Notes: generated by a model not told the origin, from the sequence alone. A stretch of DNA of 50,606 nucleotides from Desulfobacteraceae bacterium (GCA_024230435.1 JAAERL010000365.1:1-50606); one strand, 5' to 3'. Shown: positions 40,162-49,321, numbered from the stretch's first letter. Made by a program: numbers and translations.

Positions 40162-42117
40162 GTGACGGCTTTTAATCATCTGTTCCAGCCCATTATGATC
40201 GGCGGCATGAATGTTAAGAATCGATTACTTATGTCGGCCATGAGCATTAATTTCGGCGTGGATAAAAACGGAAATATTACAGAGCAATTAATTCAATACA
40301 TGGTGAGCCGGGCAAAGGGCGGCGTTGGGATGATGCTGGTTGGAGGCGGAGGTGTGGATCCTATCGGTGCGGAATTGCCGGATTTACCGGCGCTTTGGCA
40401 AGACAGTTGCGTTCCAGGGCTTCGCAATTTGGTTGAGGCCGTAAAACCATATGATTGCCGGGTGGGAATGCAAATTATGCATGGAGGCCGCCAATCCTAC
40501 CATGATGATAAAGTGGCCCCGTCTGCCATTAAGGCGCCCGCGCTTGTAAAAACAGCTCCCAGGGCCATGGAACTTGATGAAATTGCCGCCGCGGTGGCTG
40601 CGTTCGGTGATGCGGCCCTGCGATGCAAAGAGGCCGGGCTTGATTTTATTGAAATCCATGGTGCGCATGGTTATCTCATTAACCAATTCTTAAGCCCCAA
40701 CGCCAATTGCAGAACGGACCGTTATGGCGGATCTTTTGATAATCGCATTCGCTTTTTGATGGAAGTTCTGCAGGACATCAAACATAAATGCGGCCACGAA
40801 TATCCGGTGGGTATTCGGATTAACGGGCAAGATTATATTGATGGGGGCTGGACGTTAGACGATGCCTTGGAGCTGTCGCCTTTGCTGGAGGCGCAAGGGG
40901 CCGATTACCTGCACATATCGGCGGGGGTTTACGGCAGCCGGCAGCTCACGATTCCTTCTATGTATGTTGAGCAGGGGTGTTTTGCCCATCTGGCCGAAGC
41001 TGTTAAAACGCGGGTCAGCTTGCCTGTTGTTGCCGTGGGCCGTATCAAATCTGCTCACATGGCCGAGGATTTGGTTGGAAAAGGAAAAGCCGATATTGTG
41101 GCCTTGGGGCGTTCTCTTTTAGCTGATCCCCAGTGGCCTGAAAAAACATATACTGGCGGTTTGGACAGAATCCGGCCTTGTATTGGATGTTGCCTGGGCT
41201 GTATCAATGCCGTGTTTGACCTTGAGCCCGGCGGCTGTGTCGTCAATCCTGATGTGGGGCGTGAGTATTTACTGCTCAATGAATCAGGAGAAAACAAGGA
41301 ATCAAGAGAAAATAAGAACAAGAAAAAGTGCCTGGTAGTGGGCGCCGGGCCTGCGGGGCTGGCGGCGGCGCGTATGGCTGCAATAATGGGGCACAAGGTT
41401 GTTGTATGTGAAAAGCAGGCTCGGGCCGGTGGTGCTTTGAAATTGGCTTCCAAGGCTCCGGGGCGTAGTGAATTGGGCGATATTCTTGATTATTTTATCA
41501 ACGAAATCAAACGTTTGCAGATTTTGATCCATTATGATTCACCGTTAGATGAGAGGATGCTCGAATCCGTTCTTCCCGATGTAGTGATCTTGTCAACGGG
41601 AAGTCTGGTAGATATGCCTATTTTAAAGGGTATTTACCAGGTAGAAATGGATTTGTGTACGGTTACGGAGGTGTTGGCCGGAAAGGTTGATCCGGGCGGC
41701 AAAGTGATCATATGGGGCGGCAATCAGGCCGGTCTTACTCTTGCAGATCATTTGGCCAGTCAGGGCAAGCAGGTAACCGTTTTGCATCGTAAAAAACATT
41801 TTGCCGCTGATATGTCCAGAAATGACCGTTTTTACCTTCGTGAGCGGTTGAAGAAAAATCAGGTTTCACTTTTTAAAGAAGTAAAAATTAAAAAATTTTT
41901 CAAGAATGGTGTGGAATTTTATTCTCAAGGACAAGAAATTAAGTTAAATGGTTTTGATGGTCTCATTTTGGCGGATGCTTTTGTGTCTTTGCGTCAAGAC
42001 GCGAATATGGTCAGGAAAAGGGGGATTGAGTTTCATTTTATTGGCGATGCCAAGCAGCCCAGGCATCTGATGTACGCCATTAGCGAGGCAGAAGAATTGG
42101 GGCGCAACCTTTCCTGA
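40162..42117 (+). CDS. Old-Yellow-Enzyme-type NADH:flavin oxidoreductase with FAD/NAD domain
   Basis: About 651 residues from a GTG at 40162 with aaaggaggt 5 bases upstream. Residues 1-340 form the FMN TIM barrel: PIMIGGMNVKNRLLMSAM, GMQIMHGGRQS, FIEIHGAHGYLINQFLSPNAN with NRTD-like CRTDRYGGSF, and PVVAVGRIKS. A [4Fe-4S] motif follows: CIGCCLGCINAVFD with a fourth Cys in GGCVVNP. Then an FAD/NAD(P) Rossmann domain: VVGAGPAGLAAARMA and a second GGNQAGLTLADHLA. This is the 2,4-dienoyl-CoA reductase / trimethylamine dehydrogenase / BaiCD layout. It reduces enoyl or enone double bonds; substrate unknown. Confidence 0.9.
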   Translation: MTAFNHLFQPIMIGGMNVKNRLLMSAMSINFGVDKNGNITEQLIQYMVSRAKGGVGMMLVGGGGVDPIGAELPDLPALWQDSCVPGLRNLVEAVKPYDCRVGMQIMHGGRQSYHDDKVAPSAIKAPALVKTAPRAMELDEIAAAVAAFGDAALRCKEAGLDFIEIHGAHGYLINQFLSPNANCRTDRYGGSFDNRIRFLMEVLQDIKHKCGHEYPVGIRINGQDYIDGGWTLDDALELSPLLEAQGADYLHISAGVYGSRQLTIPSMYVEQGCFAHLAEAVKTRVSLPVVAVGRIKSAHMAEDLVGKGKADIVALGRSLLADPQWPEKTYTGGLDRIRPCIGCCLGCINAVFDLEPGGCVVNPDVGREYLLLNESGENKESRENKNKKKCLVVGAGPAGLAAARMAAIMGHKVVVCEKQARAGGALKLASKAPGRSELGDILDYFINEIKRLQILIHYDSPLDERMLESVLPDVVILSTGSLVDMPILKGIYQVEMDLCTVTEVLAGKVDPGGKVIIWGGNQAGLTLADHLASQGKQVTVLHRKKHFAADMSRNDRFYLRERLKKNQVSLFKEVKIKKFFKNGVEFYSQGQEIKLNGFDGLILADAFVSLRQDANMVRKRGIEFHFIGDAKQPRHLMYAISEAEELGRNLS

Positions 42118-42147
42118 AAAAAACATGAAAAAACAGGGGACACAGCG

Positions 42148-42507
42148 ATGGAGAACAAAGTCGTGGTTCTTTTATCTTGCGGCACGGATAATCCGAACCG
42201 GGCAACACGAGCATTTTTTTTAGCAAAAGTTGCTCATCAGGAAGGCAAACAGGCTAGTGTTTTTCTTCTGGATGAAGGAGTCTATCTGGCCCGCGAAGGA
42301 ATAGGTGAGAATTTGCGATCTGCCACTGGTGATAGTCTGGATGATCATTTGGCCTATTTACAGGCCCACGGGGTTCCTATTATGGTGTGTACGCCGTGCG
42401 CAGACTCACGCCGCATCAGCTCACCGGATTTAATCGAAGGGGCGCGGTTCGCTACAGGGGTGGAATTGATGCAATTGATCAGTGGCGCAGCTGTGATCAG
42501 CCTTTAA
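42148..42507 (+). CDS. DsrE-like family protein
   Basis: A 119-residue DsrE/DsrF-fold protein (VVVLLSCGTDNPNRATRAFF, then KQASVFLLDEGVYLAREG, and a C-terminal PIMVCTPCADSRRIS). The Cys in VCTPC is at the position used for sulfur carrying in DsrE/TusD, although a further Cys follows. It lies 30 bases after the flavin oxidoreductase and is probably cotranscribed with it. It may be a sulfur-relay or a sulfide-responsive partner; a redox or peroxiredoxin-like role is also possible. Confidence 0.8.
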   Translation: MENKVVVLLSCGTDNPNRATRAFFLAKVAHQEGKQASVFLLDEGVYLAREGIGENLRSATGDSLDDHLAYLQAHGVPIMVCTPCADSRRISSPDLIEGARFATGVELMQLISGAAVISL

Positions 42508-42542
42508 AAAAAGGCCGGAAAACTGCCGCAAGTTGCGAGCCT

Positions 42543-43667
42543 TTACCCGGGCCCGTCACTTAATAAAAGCATCCGGGGGCCTACCACCATCAATCCTACG
42601 GCCATACATTCCAATCCGAATGGAAGATATCCGCCATAGCCGGTTATAGGCATGGCAAAGATATGAAACCGGTCCACATAAGGTACGCAGTAGGCCCATT
42701 GAACCAAACTTGCGCTATTCCATAGTTCCCAGAAAAATCCGCACTGCAGTGCCGCACAGGCTGAAATGGTAACAGGACGCCAGTCTCCATTTCCCACAAA
42801 GGACAGAATTGTCTTTTTTCCGGCTAACGTTTGTAATGATATGAGCAGGGTAACCGGCGCCGCCCAGACAAGGGGAAAAAGTATATCAGGATAGATATTA
42901 AGCAGTAGAAGCCCGCTACAGGATAACAAAAGTGTGATGACCGCCCAAAGTTTTGCGTTTTTAATTGGCCGTATTTTAGGGATTGCTGGCTTTAGAGGGG
43001 CAAATGACAACAAAAGCCGGTAGGTGGAAAGTACGGCGGCAAGGACGGTGGTAAAAGATAAAGACCCATAGAAAGTGTATTCTGCTGCTGTAAAATCATC
43101 TGCGCCAATGTAATACCAGTTTTGTACAAACCGGTTCAGATATTCGAAAAACCACCAGAAAGCCGCGCTAACAGGCAAAAGCAAGCTAAACCGCCTGGGA
43201 TCATCGGTTAGCAAAGACTTCCCCGAGCGCTTTATACACAGGGCATTGACCAGGATGATATACCCTGACCAGGCAATGATATAGGTATGCTTTTGGAAAA
43301 CGGAAAACCAATCGAACCGTGTCCAGGCAAGTATCCACCCGCCGGACATAATCGCCAGGCCGAGCCATCCCCACCATGGAAATTTGTGGCGCAGTTTTAT
43401 TGTTGAAACTGTCCTGAACGTGAGCTGTCCTTTTAGAGAATAAAAGATGCCGGCAACCATCAACAGCGTAATTGTATTCAAGACTCCGAAGAACCACCAG
43501 GAGAATCGGGCATGCTCGATATAGCGGGTCAAGGGGGGAAATTCGAAGTATGTGCTTATCTGTTTTCCCTGGAGAACTGTTCCTATCAAAGGCAGTCCGC
43601 CAACCATCAAAATGATGGCGAACCAATGGGCGATTGAAAGCCTATTATGTTTGGGCGGGTCATGCAT
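42543..43667 (-). CDS. Multi-pass membrane protein of unknown function
   Basis: A 374-residue protein with about ten hydrophobic segments, many with Trp-rich edges (WWFFGVLNTITLLMVAGIFY; WWGWLGLAIMSGGWILAWTR; AFWWFFEYLNRFVQNWYY). No transporter signature or catalytic motif is seen. The last segments contain CGFFWELWNSASLVQW and GYGGYLPFGLECMAVG. It lies 24 bases after the ThiF-like gene on the same strand. I do not recognise the family. Confidence 0.7.
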   Translation of the reverse strand: MHDPPKHNRLSIAHWFAIILMVGGLPLIGTVLQGKQISTYFEFPPLTRYIEHARFSWWFFGVLNTITLLMVAGIFYSLKGQLTFRTVSTIKLRHKFPWWGWLGLAIMSGGWILAWTRFDWFSVFQKHTYIIAWSGYIILVNALCIKRSGKSLLTDDPRRFSLLLPVSAAFWWFFEYLNRFVQNWYYIGADDFTAAEYTFYGSLSFTTVLAAVLSTYRLLLSFAPLKPAIPKIRPIKNAKLWAVITLLLSCSGLLLLNIYPDILFPLVWAAPVTLLISLQTLAGKKTILSFVGNGDWRPVTISACAALQCGFFWELWNSASLVQWAYCVPYVDRFHIFAMPITGYGGYLPFGLECMAVGLMVVGPRMLLLSDGPG

Positions 43668-43690
43668 TGAATTTTCCTTAACCCAAGGGG

Positions 43691-44566
43691 CTATACCAAC
43701 TTGAGCACATCAACCATATTATTTTCCAGATCGATGACCATGAGCTTGTTTCGGAGAAGATTGCCGGTTTTACCTAAGATAATTTTCAGGGCCTCAGAGC
43801 TTTCTATAGCGGCTGTCATAGTTACGGTTTGGGGCAAAGATCCCAGAGTGGTTTCTGCGCCTTTGGGTAACCGGCGGGTTTCGGCAGCGCCATAGATTAA
43901 GGACAATCCTTTGTCTTTTGGAAAAATTGTTGTTATATGCCCGGTCAATCCGGCAACGGCTGCCGAAACCATTGGCAGATTCATCCTTTTGGCGCCGGTT
44001 TCAAGGGTGAATCTTGCAGGAATGGAATCAAGGCAATCCATAACTAATTGTGATTGTTCAATCAAGCCGGCCACGTTTTCCTCAGTCATGGGGTAGTCAT
44101 GGATGGTAACATCAACCGCATCATTAATGCTTTTAATTCGGCTTGCTGCAGCCTTTATCTTTGATACGCCCAGAAGATCGCGGGTGCTGCACAACTGACG
44201 GTTCAGATTATGATCTTCAAAGATATCGCCATCGGCAATGTCTATGGCGCCAATTCCAGAGCGCGCCAGGATCTCCACCACGTTGCCGCCCAAGCCTCCA
44301 AGTCCGATGACAGTAATGCGCGATTTGAGCAAGCTAATTTGTTCTGAAAAAGAATAAGTTTTAAAATTCCGGGTATATCGTAAAGGTGCAATTTGGTTTT
44401 GCAGTGCGTTAATTTCAACATTTTTGATGCTGACGCTGTATTGTGCGGCAATTTGTTCAGTTTGCTCTACGGTTAGTATCCTACGGCTGTCTCCGTCCGG
44501 CATTTCGGCCATCGTAGCCTTATTTTTTATGGTTTTCGCAAGCTCTGACAATACACTATCCTCCAC
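43691..44566 (-). CDS. ThiF/MoeB/HesA-family adenylyltransferase
   Basis: A 291-residue E1-like enzyme. Residues 1-75 are an extra N-terminal domain. The adenylation core starts with ITVIGLGGLGGNVVEILA (ATP binding), DGDIFEDHNLNRQL (conserved Asp/Arg) and MDCLDSIPARFTL. No CxxC zinc pair is visible in the C-terminal third, unlike E. coli MoeB and ThiF. It adenylates the C-terminal Gly-Gly of a small ubiquitin-like sulfur carrier; the carrier gene immediately upstream overlaps it by 11 bases. Such pairs in related anaerobes often serve tungsten/molybdenum aldehyde oxidoreductases, but no such gene is here. Confidence 0.88.
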   Translation of the reverse strand: MEDSVLSELAKTIKNKATMAEMPDGDSRRILTVEQTEQIAAQYSVSIKNVEINALQNQIAPLRYTRNFKTYSFSEQISLLKSRITVIGLGGLGGNVVEILARSGIGAIDIADGDIFEDHNLNRQLCSTRDLLGVSKIKAAASRIKSINDAVDVTIHDYPMTEENVAGLIEQSQLVMDCLDSIPARFTLETGAKRMNLPMVSAAVAGLTGHITTIFPKDKGLSLIYGAAETRRLPKGAETTLGSLPQTVTMTAAIESSEALKIILGKTGNLLRNKLMVIDLENNMVDVLKLV

Positions 44567-44789
44567 CTACGGGCGGGAAGATGCCAATTGTCTCTCCACC
44601 GGATAATTGCGTCTCGGGGTTGGCTTTGACGCTGTTTACAAAGATTAATTTGGCATCACCAGGCTTGATCTGAATTTGCTCAAGTAATTCTTTTATGGTT
44701 ATCCCTTCACGAATGGGGTAGTGATCTGCATTCATAGGCATATGCTTGGCTAAGGATGCAAATAATTTGATTTCAATGGTTGGCGGCAT
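44556..44789 (-). CDS. MoaD/ThiS-like ubiquitin-fold sulfur carrier
   Basis: About 77 residues from the ATG at 44789 (MPPTIEIKLFASLAKHMP); the frame extends further upstream with no clear start. It shows the beta-grasp pattern: strand, IKELLEQIQIK helix, LIFVNSVKA, ETQLSGGETIGIFPPVGGG. The end is exactly Gly-Gly, the site of adenylation and thiocarboxylation. Overlaps the ThiF gene, so the two are translated together. Confidence 0.85.
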   Translation of the reverse strand: MPPTIEIKLFASLAKHMPMNADHYPIREGITIKELLEQIQIKPGDAKLIFVNSVKANPETQLSGGETIGIFPPVGGG

Positions 44790-45068
44790 TGTTTGGAAAT
44801 CTCCCGATGAGTCATGTAAAAATAATTTCGTAATTTCAATTTCCCTGCCAAAGATAGCATGGCTTTGTGGTCTTATGTCAAGGCAGGAGTCTGGCATTTT
44901 GCTATCAAAGAAAGAATATAAGGGTCCTGCTTGTTTTGGATTCATTTTTCGCCAGGTTTGTTTTGATTGGTTGTATCGGGACTAAATATATGTCATTAAT
45001 CGCAAGCTTGCGCCGTTAAAATGTTTTGGCATAAACACCAGTGAGCATCCAATTTCATATCTGGAGCC

Positions 45069-46001
45069 GTGGCAACCATGCATATTGTGCTGACAATTGT
45101 ACCCATATTTATCGTTGTGGTTATCGGGTGGATTATTCACCGAAAGGGGTTTACCCCCAATGCTTTTCTAATACCGGCAAATAGACTGGTTTATTATGTG
45201 GCTATTCCGGCCATGGTTTTTCAATCTATTTCCAAATCAGTCTTGAGCCAATGGTCTAAGCCTGGTGTAATTATGATGACCCTGGCAGCCGCTTTGCTTG
45301 TTTATTTGGTTGCCTGGTTTATCTGCCGGGTATCGCGAATGCGGCGTTCGGTTAGGGCATCGTTTATTCAAAGCGCAGGGCATGGGAACTTAGGCTACAT
45401 TGGATTGGCAGTAGCTTTTTATTATCTTGACGGGGAGGGGATGGCAAATGCCAGTCTGGTGGCAGGTTTTTTGATGATTCTGCAAAATTTTTTGTCCATT
45501 ATCGCTCTGCAAGGCTATAGCGCCCAAGGGCAAAGCGCTTCTATGATAAGGGTGTTTGCTGGAAACATTATCGGCAATCCGGTGATCATTTCAGTTTTGT
45601 CGGGAATGATGGTTTCGATTATGGGATTGACTATTCCGCCGATTATAGATCGAAGTTTAACCATTTTAAAAGGGATGGCCCTTCCGGTGGCTTTGCTGAT
45701 TATTGGTGCTACAATTTCTTTTGGGCAAATTCGGCGTTACAGATTTCATGTCCTGGCGGCAGGGATTTTAAAATTGTTTTTCATGCCCGCTTTAGGCTGC
45801 CTTTTGTATTGGATTTGCGGACTTGGATTCAAAGACTCATTACCGGGCTTGATTATGCTGGCTTGCCCTACAGCAACCACATCCTATGTAATGGCAAAAA
45901 TGATGCACGCTGACGCTGATTTGGCGGTGGCCGCCATATCGGCGAGCACCTTAGCATCGGTTTTTACTTTTATCCTGTGGCTCCAAATAGCTTCAGGATG
46001 A
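45069..46001 (+). CDS. AEC-family (auxin efflux carrier-like) permease
   Basis: A 310-residue membrane protein with about ten helices in two five-helix halves. AEC signatures: ANRLVYYVAIPAMVFQSI, FIQSAGHGNLGYIGLAVAF, GNIIGNPVIISVLSGM and LACPTATTSYVMAKMM. Members export or take up organic acids and amino acids; the substrate is not readable. No partner genes. Confidence 0.88.
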   Translation: MATMHIVLTIVPIFIVVVIGWIIHRKGFTPNAFLIPANRLVYYVAIPAMVFQSISKSVLSQWSKPGVIMMTLAAALLVYLVAWFICRVSRMRRSVRASFIQSAGHGNLGYIGLAVAFYYLDGEGMANASLVAGFLMILQNFLSIIALQGYSAQGQSASMIRVFAGNIIGNPVIISVLSGMMVSIMGLTIPPIIDRSLTILKGMALPVALLIIGATISFGQIRRYRFHVLAAGILKLFFMPALGCLLYWICGLGFKDSLPGLIMLACPTATTSYVMAKMMHADADLAVAAISASTLASVFTFILWLQIASG

Positions 46002-46199
46002 ACCGGATGTACTTTTAGGTTTTGGGCTGAAATATAAACAAGCCATTGAAGAGCTTTGATAAACAACGATACTTGGTAATAATTTGCTTTTAAAATTCAT
46101 TTTGCGGCACCCATGAGGAGCTTTTACATCCCATGTGACATAATAGTGATTGCATTTATGGCAAGGAATACGGTAATTTTTCTGTTTTATTTTTGGCAT
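45993..46199 (-). CDS. Small conserved zinc-ribbon-like protein
   Basis: 68 residues. IPCHKCNHYYVTWDVKAPHG, then CRKMNFKSK, PSIVVYQSSSMACLYF. The four Cys (CxxC, HGC, C) and the pattern YYVTWD / PHGC / VYxSSxMxC match a small protein I recall from many Desulfobacterota, sometimes labelled, without basis, as uracil-DNA glycosylase. It probably binds one zinc or iron-sulfur centre. Its end overlaps the tail of the AEC gene by 9 bases (convergent). A hairpin precedes its ATG by about 13 bases. Confidence 0.65.
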   Translation of the reverse strand: MPKIKQKNYRIPCHKCNHYYVTWDVKAPHGCRKMNFKSKLLPSIVVYQSSSMACLYFSPKPKSTSGSS

Positions 46200-46212
46200 A
46201 AAAATAATTTTC

Positions 46213-46229
46213 CCATGACTAAGTCATGG
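46213..46229. repeat. Hairpin upstream of the small zinc-ribbon gene
   Basis: CCATGAC taa GTCATGG is a perfect 7-bp stem. A related sequence (CCATGG ttaag CCATGG) occurs at 49031-49047. Both are preceded by ttt-c and may be IS200/IS605-type terminal hairpins or small regulatory stems. Confidence 0.4.
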
Positions 46230-46307
46230 TATGATAGGAACCTTGTAAAAAGTTTTTAATAAGCATTTATCGTATATCATCGTATATCATATAATAATTT
46301 TAAAATA

Positions 46308-47273
46308 ATGATGAGATTGGTTATGGCATTTTTTATTTCAAAGGCTTTGGTCACAGGTGGAGCTGGATTTATCGGCTCTCATCTGGTTGAAGTATTAACG
46401 CAAAATGGATGTGATGTTACGGTGCTTGATAACTTGACGAGCGGGCATCTAAGTAATCTGGATGCAGCAGTTAAGGCGAAGGTCAAGTTTATTGAAGGCG
46501 ATATCCGGGATAGTGACACGTTGGCGGAAGCTATCAAGGGATGTGAGGTTATTTTTCACCAAGCAGCCGTTGTATCTGTTACAAAGACGGTTGAAGATCC
46601 GGTTTTTTCAAGCCAGGTGAATGATTTGGGAACATTGCGGGTCTTGGAAGCCGCTCGTAAGAATAAGGTACGGCGTGTCGTATTGGCTTCCTCAAGTGCA
46701 ATTTATGGTGATGATCCTCAATTGCCCAAAAAAGAGACAATGGCGCCTGTACCGTTGAGCCCTTATGCTGTTCAAAAACTGTCCAACGAATATTATGCCC
46801 AGCTTTATTTTCGCTTATATGGTCTGGAAACAGCCTGTCTTCGCTATTTTAATGTTTTTGGTCCACGTCAGGATCCCTCATCTGCCTATTCCGGAGTGAT
46901 ATCCATATTCATGTCCCGTGCTGTAAAACAGCAGCAACCCGTCATTTATGGAGACGGCCGGCAGACACGGGATTTTGTGTTTGTTAAAGATGTCGTACAA
47001 GCGAATTTACTGGCAGCTCGTACAAAATCTGCAGCCGGGCAGGTGTATAATGTGGGGACTGGCCAGGCCATTGAAATTAAAGAGCTATGGAACAAGATTG
47101 CCAAACTGGGGCAATGTAATTGCTCTCCGGTTAATAATGAGGCAAGGCCTGGTGATATCGTTCACTCTCTGGCTGATATAAGCAAATTGCGTGATCATCT
47201 TGGTTTTGAGCAAAAGGTATCCTTTGATGCGGGATTAAATTCAACATTTGACTGGTACCGTGCAAATCTTTGA
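46308..47273 (+). CDS. NAD-dependent sugar epimerase/dehydratase (GalE-like SDR)
   Basis: A 321-residue extended short-chain dehydrogenase. NAD-binding LVTGGAGFIGSHLVEVL, acidic end of strand 2 (LDNLTSG), VRRVVLASSSAIYGD (catalytic Ser/Thr), SPYAVQKLSNEYYAQLY (catalytic YxxxK) and FNVFGPRQDPSSAYSGVI are all there. It is of the UDP-glucose or UDP-GlcNAc 4-epimerase type; the exact sugar is unknown. A small membrane protein gene follows 19 bases downstream. Confidence 0.9.
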   Translation: MMRLVMAFFISKALVTGGAGFIGSHLVEVLTQNGCDVTVLDNLTSGHLSNLDAAVKAKVKFIEGDIRDSDTLAEAIKGCEVIFHQAAVVSVTKTVEDPVFSSQVNDLGTLRVLEAARKNKVRRVVLASSSAIYGDDPQLPKKETMAPVPLSPYAVQKLSNEYYAQLYFRLYGLETACLRYFNVFGPRQDPSSAYSGVISIFMSRAVKQQQPVIYGDGRQTRDFVFVKDVVQANLLAARTKSAAGQVYNVGTGQAIEIKELWNKIAKLGQCNCSPVNNEARPGDIVHSLADISKLRDHLGFEQKVSFDAGLNSTFDWYRANL

Positions 47274-47292
47274 TTTGAGAGGAAATTTAAAA

Positions 47293-47751
47293 ATGAAGAA
47301 ATACAAACGGGTACTGATAATTGCCGGAATATTGAGCTTTGTAGTCGCATTGTTTCAGGCAATAATAGGGTTTTCGCCAACCCTTAGTCTATATTTTGGT
47401 GCGCCTGAAGCATTAGTAACGAATATTTATGTTCTCATCATTGTGAGCCTATTGATTTCAGGCATTTTTGTATTGTTTGGATTGTATGGTCTATCTGGCG
47501 CCGGTTATATCCGGACACTACCATGGTTAAAACAAACGCTTGCAGCAATAAGTTGCATCCTTATCCTGCGAGGGGTGCTAATCATCCCTGAATTTCTCGT
47601 TGTAATAGGCGTTCTTAATGTTTCTTTCCCTGTTGAACCTCGATTTGCCGTATTTTCATTTGTCCCTTTATTGATAGGCTTACTATACATGACCGGGACT
47701 ATTCGCGGGTGGCATGCTTTTACATTAAACGGCAAAGCCGTTGGACGCTGA
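47293..47751 (+). CDS. Small membrane protein, four helices
   Basis: 152 residues from the ATG at 47293 (gaggaaa site 8 bases upstream); the frame opens inside the epimerase gene but that part is not used. Four hydrophobic segments (around residues 8-28, 45-65, 77-98, 115-135). There is no recognisable motif, though the layout resembles small four-helix integral membrane proteins of unknown function. Probably cotranscribed with the epimerase. Confidence 0.7.
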   Translation: MKKYKRVLIIAGILSFVVALFQAIIGFSPTLSLYFGAPEALVTNIYVLIIVSLLISGIFVLFGLYGLSGAGYIRTLPWLKQTLAAISCILILRGVLIIPEFLVVIGVLNVSFPVEPRFAVFSFVPLLIGLLYMTGTIRGWHAFTLNGKAVGR

Positions 47752-47914
47752 AACCGAAAGGCCATAAAAATCTATAATCAATTTGACCGAACCATGCCTT
47801 TTAGCACAACTCGGGGGACCAACAATGTCCCAATATCTATAAAGTATAAAGAAGAATAAGTCATAATTTTTCTGTCCCCGCCCTAACTTCTTCTAAATTT
47901 TAGTAATTGGCATA

Positions 47915-48730
47915 TCAGTAATTGGCATATATTGGCTTATAATTGAACGTCTTAAATAACGGCTTGCAAATCAGCTCAATATCCAAAATGTCTTTTTGCT
48001 CCAACATACTAGTAAATCGGCCAATGCGAGCCGGGGTAATGCTCTTCCCAGAATACTTTGTATAAAGAGGACCCTTCTGATTTGATATTTCACCAAATTT
48101 TATAGCTGTTCGAATATTTTGCATAGACGGATCAAAATTAGATAGGTCTATCCCCGTAAAATGCTGCATTCGTTTAACCAGTGCATGGGGTGATTGAACT
48201 AAGTCTTCATATTTGATGTATATTGACATCTCTTGAAAAGACTTTGTTTGGTTTGTAATGCAAGCTGCGTAGTACGATAACAGAATATGGGAGATTTGTT
48301 GTATATTCAGTCCGCCAAATTCAGTTGCTCCCCGTTTTTTAGCAGTTATAGCTGACGCCATGATATCGCGTGGGTCCCGGACTATAATAATGAATTTGGC
48401 TTCCTTAACAAGTTCGTGCAATTTTGGAAAATGAGGAGTCAGTTGGGGGTGTTTCAGCACAATGTGATTTGGATTGCCATAGCAATTCGAGGTCTTGTCC
48501 ACAAAGTCTCTTACATGTTTTTCACACAATTGACGCAACTCTTCTTTATTTGAAAAGTAATATTTTGCGTGGATATCAAACATAGATAGACAACTCCCAT
48601 ATGTTTCTATTATACCTTTTAAGAAAATCGCCTCTCCAATCATAGGATTGCAATCCGGACTGGAGCAAAGTATCGTTTGTAGCATTGATGTTCCGGACCT
48701 TAAAAAGCCCCCTACGAATGTCAAATCCAT
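47915..48730 (-). CDS. Sulfotransferase-family protein
   Basis: A 271-residue protein. The PAPS 5'-phosphosulfate loop is VGGFLRSGTSMLQTIL, and the 3'-phosphate-binding block is FIIIVRDPRDIMASAITA. IKYEDLVQSPHALVKRM is the typical later element. These mark carbohydrate or amine sulfotransferases, which move sulfate from PAPS to sugars or other acceptors. The neighbouring epimerase suggests a role in a surface or exopolysaccharide sugar, but there is no further glycan gene beside it. Confidence 0.85.
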   Translation of the reverse strand: MDLTFVGGFLRSGTSMLQTILCSSPDCNPMIGEAIFLKGIIETYGSCLSMFDIHAKYYFSNKEELRQLCEKHVRDFVDKTSNCYGNPNHIVLKHPQLTPHFPKLHELVKEAKFIIIVRDPRDIMASAITAKKRGATEFGGLNIQQISHILLSYYAACITNQTKSFQEMSIYIKYEDLVQSPHALVKRMQHFTGIDLSNFDPSMQNIRTAIKFGEISNQKGPLYTKYSGKSITPARIGRFTSMLEQKDILDIELICKPLFKTFNYKPIYANY

Positions 48731-49321
48731 TTCCTCTTATCTCCCGATATTTTTATAAACACAAATAATCTATAGGTGTCTATCTAATTATCACAGCCAG
48801 CGGTTTCTAATTTCGCTCGCGAGGAAAATATCAAGAGTGTGGTTGTGAGTCAATACCTTCACCAATACAGCAGTGCTGACGCCTAAAAGAATTGTAAAAA
48901 AGCGGGAAAAATAATTTTCAATCTATTTTGCTGTCTGGCCGCCTTGGCATATGATAGGGAATAAGCCTGTAGACAATTGGCACGGCCTAAACCGCAAGTT
49001 GCTCACCGTTCATGCATAGCTGTCTATTTCCCATGGTTAAGCCATGGTTTTTACTTGTTTTGTTACTCAGCAGCGATCATGCCGCCGGAGAAGCCAAAGT
49101 TGAAAGGCTGCAGCCAGGCCTTTTTGCCAGCCATGTATAGTCTGGCCAGGGATTGGTCAAGGTTTCGCGAATGAAAAACATTATTTGCCTATTATATATC
49201 ATAATAACAGGATGTTAAAATTATCCTCAATTAGCATATAAAAAAATACGGGTTGAAGGGAAAGCTTGACAAGTGTATGGATAAACAAACTCGATCAACC
49301 CCCAAAATGCCTGGAGTCAAA
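48731..49321. other. Intergenic stretch with a hairpin
   Basis: No gene is supported in this stretch. A hairpin with a T tract lies at 49031-49052, listed separately. The open frames here (up to 65 codons) have no ribosome site. A minus-strand reading near 49075-49180 (RNLDQSLARLYMAGK) faintly recalls the end of PilT-like ATPases, but I do not trust it. Confidence 0.5.
49031..49052 (+). terminator. Possible terminator hairpin
   Basis: CCATGG ttaag CCATGG followed by tttttac. Short stem with T tract on the plus strand; no plus-strand gene upstream within 1 kb, so its use is unclear. It resembles the hairpin at 46213-46229. Confidence 0.35.

Noticed and set aside
49075-49180. Possible end of a PilT-like ATPase on the minus strand
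   Set aside because: Only about 15 residues look similar and no conserved ATPase motif is present.
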